Both the position numbers and the translations under genes were made by a program. A stretch of 64,000 nt of DNA from the NCBI GenBank assembly GCA_000961575.1, contig LADP01000003.1:124001-188000 (forward strand), given 5' to 3'. The notes beneath the pieces were generated by a model that did not search any database, was not told the origin of the DNA, and worked only from the letters and a program-made list of their open reading frames with translations. The DNA is from Peptococcaceae bacterium BRH_c8a (GTDB lineage Bacteria; Bacillota; Desulfotomaculia; Desulfotomaculales; Desulfallaceae). Below, piece after piece: positions 58,257 to 64,000 of the stretch (positions within the stretch are counted from its first letter, which is position 1; each line of letters begins with the position of its first letter).

Positions 58257-59413
58257 AATACCGGGTATTGTTCCTGCCAATCGACTATTTTCGTCTTGAT
58301 GGGTATAAAATCCTCTATTGGATACAGATTCTCCTGGTGATAAATGTAGACGGGTTCATAATCGATACTGCAACCAAAATCCAAGCCCGTAACGCAGGCC
58401 GAGCCGTACAGTGCCGCACCGCCCAGAGCCTGCAGGGAACCACCGGCCAGAATGTTGGCATAGACGGTATAATCCTGGATATCCACATTACCCAGGGCTA
58501 CCAGGGCCAGCATTCCGGTGGCCGGTTCCGGCACCAGGTCGCCCGCCACAGTGATACTGCCGGTGGCAAATAACAGCGCCGAACCACAGTAACTACCGCC
58601 AATGGTAATGTCACCGTCCACAAAGTAGATGCCGTCATACGCGGTAACCGGCCCTGAACCTTCACCATCAGGCGCACCGTCGTCCCAGTAGGTACCAAAA
58701 GAAGTATCTAAGACATAAACCTCACCGTAAGCTTCGGCATTAATCCTGTAAACATCCTCATTCGGTTCCGGAAACGGCGGAATAAACAAATAACCGGCCC
58801 GTTTAATGCCGCTCCAGGTACCGGTTATATCACCGCTGGTGTATACCCCACCATTTACCACCGTTGTCTCGGCTAATCTGGCCACCCCGTTGATCAGCAA
58901 ATCCCCGTCCAGTACCAGGGTGTCTTCAAGATCCAAGCTTGCCGGAGCGTTGGGCAGCACGGTCAGCCCCCGGAGATAATCACCGGCCTCAAATACCCCT
59001 ACTGTAGACTGCAATGTCTTTTGGCCCGCCGATACGCCCTCGCCCGTGCTTTGCCGGCCCACCGATTCTAAATGCAAAGAGGTGCCAATATCCTCGGCGT
59101 ACTTTTGGGCTTGCACCTCATAAGAGGCCTGGTCTGCCCATTCCGTGGCTGCAAATACAATTACCGCATCGGTAACCGTACCCGCCATAGGGAAGTTGGC
59201 ATACCAAAGCGGCTCGCCTTTAATCCTGGCCAGCGCAGCCTCTATACCGGCCTCGGCTGCATTAAGCGCATTTAAAAAGTATTCTTCTTTAACCACATTT
59301 TGCTGCTGATGCCGGGTCAGTGTGCCCAGTGTAAATGCAAGCACCAATATAACCAGCATCACCATCAGCACCAGTAACAAAGCATACCCATCCCTGGTTG
59401 ACAACTTTTGCAT
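58253..59413 (-). CDS. PilX-like type IV pilus-associated protein
   Basis: 386 aa. N-terminal hydrophobic helix (DGYALLLVLMVMLVILVLAF) followed by NALNAAEAGIEAALARIKGE, the pattern of PilX-type minor components, which lack the usual Glu5. The rest is a long beta-rich part with repeating GDI/GDL turns (LVLDGDLLINGVARLAETTV and ILAGGSLQALGGAALYGSA), as in self-assembling beta-helix proteins. Last gene of the four-gene pilin group. Its stop overlaps hicB's. Confidence 0.75.
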   Translation of the reverse strand: MQKLSTRDGYALLLVLMVMLVILVLAFTLGTLTRHQQQNVVKEEYFLNALNAAEAGIEAALARIKGEPLWYANFPMAGTVTDAVIVFAATEWADQASYEVQAQKYAEDIGTSLHLESVGRQSTGEGVSAGQKTLQSTVGVFEAGDYLRGLTVLPNAPASLDLEDTLVLDGDLLINGVARLAETTVVNGGVYTSGDITGTWSGIKRAGYLFIPPFPEPNEDVYRINAEAYGEVYVLDTSFGTYWDDGAPDGEGSGPVTAYDGIYFVDGDITIGGSYCGSALLFATGSITVAGDLVPEPATGMLALVALGNVDIQDYTVYANILAGGSLQALGGAALYGSACVTGLDFGCSIDYEPVYIYHQENLYPIEDFIPIKTKIVDWQEQYPVF

Positions 59414-59430
59414 AATTCAACAGCTCCCGG

Positions 59431-59940
59431 TTAATTTCTTAACCTGACAGTAGTACTAACTTCCCTGCTGCCGCTGCGGCCCTTTTCCCCGGTGAGAGTG
59501 ACAGTGAGCACCTCGACGCCGGCACCATCAAGAGCCGACACGACCTGGATCTTGTGCACATACCTAACCACCGGGTTATTGCCCTGCCCGTCAACGGCCC
59601 GAATAAGCTGTTTGGCCGACTCGCTGTCGCCGCTGGTGCTGATGTGATAGCTAATCGTGCGGCCTGTCCCGGTTGATTTAAAAGCCAACCGGCCGCCGTT
59701 GGCCTCGGTAAAAGATTTAAATTCCGCGGCCATGCGCATCTCCCGAGACAGCCTGTTTAAGCCCACTCTTAAATTTTCCGCCACTTCTGCCCGGTCCCGG
59801 TTGGTGTTATACGTGTTCAACCCGTAGGCCAAAAAGGTATTGATGGTGCCAAACACGATGCCAATTAGCAAAAGGGAGACAATCAATTCCACCAAGGTTA
59901 CACCTTTTTGGTTTTTAACTGTGACCTTAATGTATTTCAT
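59431..59940 (-). CDS. PilW-like prepilin-type protein
   Basis: 169 aa. Type III-style prepilin N-terminus KNQKG then VTLVELIVSLLLIGIVFGTI, cut by PilD after Gly, with Glu5 kept. Soluble part with GLNRLSREMRMAAEFKSF and TGTGRTISYHIS, typical of PilW-like minor pilins. Followed by the PilX-like gene after 17 bases; preceded by a 200-bp repeat mosaic that may split the operon. Confidence 0.85.
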   Translation of the reverse strand: MKYIKVTVKNQKGVTLVELIVSLLLIGIVFGTINTFLAYGLNTYNTNRDRAEVAENLRVGLNRLSREMRMAAEFKSFTEANGGRLAFKSTGTGRTISYHISTSGDSESAKQLIRAVDGQGNNPVVRYVHKIQVVSALDGAGVEVLTVTLTGEKGRSGSREVSTTVRLRN

Positions 59941-59980
59941 AGCTTGGCATCCACCTACCCTGAAAAAATGACTTCAGGCC

Positions 59981-60117
59981 TGTCATCCTGAGCGCAGCGA
60001 AGGAGCGTACCTGCACCACGATAAACGAATATAACTTTCTGGTTGGGCTTTGGTGCCAGGTGTTGCAAGTTGAAAGCTGCAAAATACGCAACTTTCAACT
60101 TGCAACACCTGGCACCT
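59981..60117. repeat. Intergenic repeat mosaic in the pilin cluster (C, E, A)
   Basis: C module 59981-60005, E module 60015-60046 (CACCACGATAAACGAATATA) and palindrome A 60053-60117. Same order and spacing as at 55903-56029, and nearly identical bases through E and A. Confidence 0.9.
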
Positions 60118-60140
60118 TACCGGTTCCCAACTTCAAATCT

Positions 60141-60515
60141 TTATCTTCTCGCCCGGGCTCCGGTGACCGAAACGGTTTTTTCACTGCCCGAGCTCGGATC
60201 CGGGTAATAAACAATAACCAAGATATTCTTTAAACCGCTCATTGCTTGATCTTCCTCCACCTGAACCGCAAAATTAAAAGAACCGAATGGCACGGGAAAA
60301 CTTTCCCTGTCCATCGGCCCAATGTCCTCGTATCGATATGATGTCATCTCTTCCAGTTTACCCTGGGCCAGTTCCAGCGCGGTAAGCCTGTTTGCCGCGC
60401 CTTCCGACTGCCTTGCTGAAAAGATTAATGACAAACTCAGCGGAGCCACTATAATGCTTAACAAAGCAAACGACAACAAAACTCCGACCAAGATATAACC
60501 CCGGTTGTTACTCAT
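60141..60515 (-). CDS. PilV-like prepilin-type protein without Glu5
   Basis: About 124 aa. The start SNNRG then YILVGVLLSFALLSIIVAPL is a pilin-like signal helix in which the fifth mature residue is Gly instead of Glu. The body (AANRLTALELAQGKLEEMTS) is like PilV/GspI-type minor pilins. ATG at 60515 is chosen by GGTGATG upstream. Loss of Glu5 would affect methylation and self-assembly and fits a tip or initiator-like subunit. Confidence 0.75.
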   Translation of the reverse strand: MSNNRGYILVGVLLSFALLSIIVAPLSLSLIFSARQSEGAANRLTALELAQGKLEEMTSYRYEDIGPMDRESFPVPFGSFNFAVQVEEDQAMSGLKNILVIVYYPDPSSGSEKTVSVTGARARR

Positions 60516-60533
60516 GTGCATCACCACAAAAAA

Positions 60534-61007
60534 TTAATCCCGCCCGGTGGGTGGTGCGTCACTTATTCTGGTACGACCGGTCACCGGAGCAACAATAACA
60601 TACATATACTTGCCGGACTGCCGGCTGTTCAAGCTAATATGGCCGCCGGCGGTAGGTGCTCCCCGGGCAGAAAACCTAAGCACGTCGTATTGAAAATTTG
60701 TCAGCACCAAATCCACACCGCCAGGCATAACCACTTCGTGGTATGCTGCCGGCCTTAATTGGTCAACAACCCGATATTTCTCAGAGGCCCGGTAAAAATT
60801 AACACGGTAATTCACAGACTCATTGACCAACGCGTCCTGCCCCGCCGAACGAATTTCCTGCTGCAGCTGCAGGCAGGCAGACTCAAGCCGGCAGTTAGCC
60901 AGGTAATTGCCCATTGCCGGCACGGCAATAGCTAAAACAATGCCTAATAAAGCAATCACGACCAACAATTCAATCAGCGAGAAACCAGTGCGTTTATTCG
61001 ATTCCAT
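60534..61007 (-). CDS. GspH/FimT-type pseudopilin
   Basis: About 157 aa. Signal RTG then FSLIELLVVIALLGIVLAIA (Glu5 present), followed by NCRLESACLQLQQEIRSAGQ, the usual GspH/FimT layout, with a beta-rich C-terminus. First gene of the minus-strand minor-pilin group (FimT, PilV, PilW, PilX types). ATG at 61007 assumed; no clear ribosome-binding site. Confidence 0.85.
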   Translation of the reverse strand: MESNKRTGFSLIELLVVIALLGIVLAIAVPAMGNYLANCRLESACLQLQQEIRSAGQDALVNESVNYRVNFYRASEKYRVVDQLRPAAYHEVVMPGGVDLVLTNFQYDVLRFSARGAPTAGGHISLNSRQSGKYMYVIVAPVTGRTRISDAPPTGRD

Positions 61008-61147
61008 ATCATACAACCAGTACTATATTTTTAAATTATCATAATATTTCAACAACAAGCAAATATTTCCTGCCGAACTTCAAAAAAACTTTACACAATT
61101 TAACATAATTATCAATTTGTTGCCATAACTGCAATTTTACATCCTAT

Positions 61148-61164
61148 CATAATACAGTATTATG
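61148..61164 (+). promoter_or_regulatory. CcpC-like dyad upstream of citrate synthase
   Basis: CATAATACAGTATTATG, a perfect palindrome of 8+1+8 about 75 bases before the start. It contains ATAA-N7-TTAT, the site form bound by the LysR-type regulator CcpC at citrate synthase and aconitase genes of Bacillus. No ccpC is in the window. Confidence 0.5.
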
Positions 61165-61238
61165 AACGCCCGTCAGAAGGATAACCATCAAACAATGTAG
61201 TAGTTATTAACACAGAACGTATGAAGAGGTGAAAATAC

Positions 61239-62594
61239 ATGTTAAAAGAATATGAATACCGAGTATTAGACAAACTATCCAGCCTGGCCGAAAAGCGCAA
61301 CGTGCTCGAGGCCGCATTGTTTGATAAATACCAGGTAAAACGGGGGCTCCGCGATAGTGACGGCCGGGGCGTCCTGGTCGGCTTAACCGAAATCGGCGAG
61401 GTACATGCCTACATCGTGGATGAAAACGATATCATTCCCGTTCCCGGCCGGCTTATGTACCGGGGCTATGACATTAAAGACTTAATCGATGGCTGTCTTA
61501 GCGACGACCGTTTTGGTTTTGAAGAAACTTGCTACCTGCTGCTTTTTGGCGGCTTGCCCAGTAGAAATGAACTCAGCGATTTTGAACAGATCCTGAGTTC
61601 CTATCGCGATCTGCCCGAGCATTTTGTCCGGGACATGATCTTAACCTCGCCTAGTAACGATATTATGAACCAACTGGCCCGAAGTGTTTTAGCGCTGTAT
61701 AGTTTTGATAACCGGGCCGATGACACTGCCATAAACAATGTATTAAAACAATGTATCAAGCTAATCGCCTGTTTTCCCACGATGGCGGTTTACGGTTACC
61801 AGGCTTTTGCCCGTTACTACGCTAACCAGAGTTTATATATTCACAGCCCGCAAATTGAACTAAGCACCGCGGAAAATATTTTGCACATGCTCAGACCCGA
61901 TAGCCAATACACCAAACTCGAAGCAAGGCTATTAGACCTGGCCCTAATCCTGCACGCTGAGCACGGCGGCGGTAACAATTCATCTTTCGTCACCCATGTG
62001 GTCACTTCGTCAGGTACAGATACCTATTCTTCCACAGCCGCTTCGCTGGGTTCCCTTAAGGGGCCACGGCATGGCGGGGCGAATATTAAAGTGATTCAAA
62101 TGTTTGATGATATGAAACAAAAATTAAGGGATTGGCAAGACGATGAGGAAATCGAAAACCACCTGCTTAAAATAGTTAACAAGCAGGCCTTTGACCACAC
62201 CGGCCTAATTTACGGTATTGGCCATGCTGTTTACTCAGTATCCGACCCCAGGGCGGTTATATTTAAGGAACATGTGGCCGAACTGGCCAGGGAAAAGGGT
62301 ATGCAGGATGAATATAACCTTTATAACAAGGTTGAGGAAATTGCACCTAAAGTTGTATCCAAGGGCCATCGACTACAAAGAGGTGTCAGTGCTAATATCG
62401 ATTTTTATTCCGGTTTTGTTTATCGCATGCTGGACATCCCACCGGAATTGTATACGCCTCTCTTTGCCATCTCCAGAATTTCAGGCTGGAGTGCACACAG
62501 AATTGAGGAGATTGTCAACGCCGGTAAAATCATCAGGCCGGCCTACAAGTGCGTGTCGCCAAGGCGCAGTTATACCGCTATGAACATGCGTTAG
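61239..62594 (+). CDS. Citrate synthase
   Basis: 451 aa. Condenses acetyl-CoA and oxaloacetate. Key segments: GRLMYRGYDIKDLIDG, LILHAEHGGGNNSSFVTHVV (catalytic His), GSLKGPRHGGANIKVIQMFD, the third motif IYGIGHAVYSVSDPRAVIFK and ANIDFYSGFVYRMLDI (catalytic Asp). A ~60-residue N-terminal extension is typical of the Clostridia form. AAGAGGTG lies upstream of ATG. Uses oxaloacetate from the PycB/AccC route. A dyad lies upstream and a terminator downstream. Confidence 0.95.
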   Translation: MLKEYEYRVLDKLSSLAEKRNVLEAALFDKYQVKRGLRDSDGRGVLVGLTEIGEVHAYIVDENDIIPVPGRLMYRGYDIKDLIDGCLSDDRFGFEETCYLLLFGGLPSRNELSDFEQILSSYRDLPEHFVRDMILTSPSNDIMNQLARSVLALYSFDNRADDTAINNVLKQCIKLIACFPTMAVYGYQAFARYYANQSLYIHSPQIELSTAENILHMLRPDSQYTKLEARLLDLALILHAEHGGGNNSSFVTHVVTSSGTDTYSSTAASLGSLKGPRHGGANIKVIQMFDDMKQKLRDWQDDEEIENHLLKIVNKQAFDHTGLIYGIGHAVYSVSDPRAVIFKEHVAELAREKGMQDEYNLYNKVEEIAPKVVSKGHRLQRGVSANIDFYSGFVYRMLDIPPELYTPLFAISRISGWSAHRIEEIVNAGKIIRPAYKCVSPRRSYTAMNMR

Positions 62595-62646
62595 GCCTAT
62601 CCCCTTCTCCCATGTTTAATGGTTCCATGACTGTTTTCTCAAAAAA

Positions 62647-62694
62647 GACCCCAGGGACTTAGGATTGCTCCTTGTCCGCTGGGGTTTCTTTTTA
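62647..62694 (+). terminator. Terminator of citrate synthase
   Basis: GACCCCAG/CTGGGGTTTC with a 24-base inner part (some pairing AGGGAC/GTCC), followed by TTCTTTTTAC. Confidence 0.75.
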
Positions 62695-62736
62695 CAGAGG
62701 TTCCTGCTATTCGGAAGACTGTCGATGCCTTATTAA

Positions 62737-64000
62737 TCAGTTGTTTATATACACCGTTGCGGACGCTATTCCACCACAACCATCACTTATTTCATACGTA
62801 AAGCTGTCTGGTCCGGTGTAGTCTGCTACGTTATATCTTAAAGAGTCACCTTCCTGGGAAACTGCCCCATAAATACCCTGGGTGAATCCTGTTATTGACA
62901 GCGTATCTCCATCTACATCTGAATCATTAACAAATACGTCAATAAGCGCTGTATATACACTACCGCCTGATATTAACACTGTATTACCATAGTCATCCAC
63001 TGCCACCGGTACATCATTCACAGGATTTATTGTTACATTAACCGTTGTTGTCGCTATGCCCCCATTACCATCACTTATTACATATGTGAAGCTGTCTGCT
63101 CCGTTGTAGTTGGGATTTGGGGTATATCTTAAACCAATCCCTTCCGGTGAAACTATTCCTTTAATCCCTTGCGTAAAGCTTAATATAGATAGTGTATCTC
63201 CATCGATATCTATATCATTGGCTAATACATATATCAACACATTACTGTCTTCATTTAACGATTCACAGTCTCCTACCGCCTCCGGGAAGGTATTCACGTT
63301 AATTGCCTGGGTTGTACTTACTCCACTTACTGTATGACTAATTACGATCTCAGTAACCGCTGTACCCAATGCTGTTCCTGCTGCCGGTGTTGTAGTAATG
63401 CCCGCTGTTGCAAAGTCTGCCAATACTACATCTTCCGTGCTTGCATCTGATTTAGTCAGGGTTACTCCCAAACCCGTCAAGTCTAAATTCTCTCCTTCAG
63501 CATAGGCTACTTTATTTGGAGCTGTTTTAACTGTAATTCCGGTCACTATTACTTCTTCCACTACAACTTCTTCCACTGCAACGGTTACGGTTACCGCCTT
63601 GGCCGGCATTGTGAAAGTATAGCTTGCTCCTTCTGCTACTTCTGTTGTTGCAATACTTCCACTGTCCGTATCTGTAACCGTGACTGACTTGAACAGCTTG
63701 CCAGACTCAATATTAGAAATAGTCAAGGATACGACCGCCCCCGCTGCTGCTTCAACGGCGGGGTCAGTAGTTACAGTCGCCGTTCCACCTGCTACATTTA
63801 TGGCAATGCCATATTTGGTCACTTCAACGGTAAAGGTTATTACAAACGACTCACTTACACCGTTGTCAGCTGTAATATCCACACTTGCCGTGTAGCTGCC
63901 AACTGCCAGACCATCCTTTGGTACCAATGTAAAGGTTGTTGATGCGGTAGTACTATTAAGCGTTGTGTCTACCGGCTGGGTAACTGTAAAACTGCCTGCA
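62737..64000 (-). CDS. C-terminal part of a large repetitive surface protein
   Basis: At least 421 residues; the frame is open to the window edge, so the 5' end is missing. From the N-side: Ig-like repeats (SYTASVDITADNGVSESFVI, SLTISNIESGKLFKSVTVTD), a bacterial Ig-like part with ITVKTAPNKVAYAEGENLDL and LGVTLTKSDASTEDVVLADF, and at the end two cadherin-like units of about 95 residues with NDIDIDGDTLSILSFTQGI / NDSDVDGDTLSITGFTQGI and DSFTYVISDGNGGIATTTV. Asp-rich loops suggest calcium binding. It ends at YINN with no cell-wall sorting signal. Confidence 0.85.
   Translation of the reverse strand, partial: AGSFTVTQPVDTTLNSTTASTTFTLVPKDGLAVGSYTASVDITADNGVSESFVITFTVEVTKYGIAINVAGGTATVTTDPAVEAAAGAVVSLTISNIESGKLFKSVTVTDTDSGSIATTEVAEGASYTFTMPAKAVTVTVAVEEVVVEEVIVTGITVKTAPNKVAYAEGENLDLTGLGVTLTKSDASTEDVVLADFATAGITTTPAAGTALGTAVTEIVISHTVSGVSTTQAINVNTFPEAVGDCESLNEDSNVLIYVLANDIDIDGDTLSILSFTQGIKGIVSPEGIGLRYTPNPNYNGADSFTYVISDGNGGIATTTVNVTINPVNDVPVAVDDYGNTVLISGGSVYTALIDVFVNDSDVDGDTLSITGFTQGIYGAVSQEGDSLRYNVADYTGPDSFTYEISDGCGGIASATVYINN

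Noticed and set aside
1-64000. tRNA or rRNA genes
   Set aside because: No cloverleaf-like stretch or conserved rRNA segment was noticed when reading the gaps, though this was not tested by a program.

Overview
The window reads as chromosome of an endospore-forming anaerobic Clostridia bacterium, most likely a Desulfotomaculum-type member of the Peptococcaceae/Desulfotomaculaceae. The reasons are a complete spoIIIAA-AH cluster, spo0A next to spoIVB, CotF-like coat proteins, SigI/RsgI, the electron-bifurcating NfnAB pair, a split pyruvate carboxylase, and the gene order xseA-folD-fchA-xseB-ispA-OLE RNA-oapA-dxs-tlyA-nadK-argR-recN-spoIVB-spo0A-steA-steB. The genus is an inference. No rRNA, tRNA, CRISPR array, prophage or insertion sequence was recognised.

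Layout. 1-6.8 kb: small spore-coat and envelope proteins, the SigI/RsgI pair, a small diguanylate cyclase and short membrane proteins. 6.8-10.5 kb: a plus-strand three-gene operon for envelope proteins with a recurring cell-wall-binding-repeat-like motif. 10.6-53.5 kb: almost everything is on the minus strand, namely DUF3866, a PepT-like peptidase, two glycosyltransferases, SteA/SteB, Spo0A, SpoIVB, RecN, ArgR, NadK, TlyA, Dxs, the membrane protein OapA with its large noncoding OLE RNA, IspA, XseB, FchA, FolD, XseA, NfnAB, NusB, an Asp23/AmaP/DUF2273 envelope-stress cluster, AccC plus a PycB-AccB fusion, SpoIIIAH to SpoIIIAA, a rhodanese-fused CoA-disulfide reductase-like enzyme, EF-P, an Xaa-Pro peptidase, AroQ and PmbA. 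53.7-58.3 kb: two toxin-antitoxin-like pairs (MntA/HepT-like and HicAB), prepilin peptidase and TldD. 58.2-61 kb: four pilin-like genes. 61.2-64 kb: citrate synthase and the C-terminal part of a repetitive surface protein cut by the window edge.

How the genes fit together. Spo0A, SpoIVB and SpoIIIA serve sporulation. PycB-AccB/AccC with citrate synthase and NfnAB serve anaplerotic carbon flow and NAD(P)H/ferredoxin balance. IspA and Dxs make isoprenoid precursors. FolD and FchA handle one-carbon units. PilD, TldD/PmbA and the pilin-like genes concern surface structures and protein maturation.

The most unusual content lies between genes. There is a ~360-bp array of about 51 heptamers (CAGTAGT) inside the spoIIIA cluster. 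A modular family of intergenic repeats recurs in a roughly fixed order at several places. A second family of hairpins has GGGTCAGGC arms, and a 180-bp nested palindrome follows accC. There is also a ~590-nt OLE RNA with its promoter, an internal Shine-Dalgarno and start for AccB inside the pycB fusion, and several clear dyads upstream of metabolic genes (pycB, nfnAB, citrate synthase).
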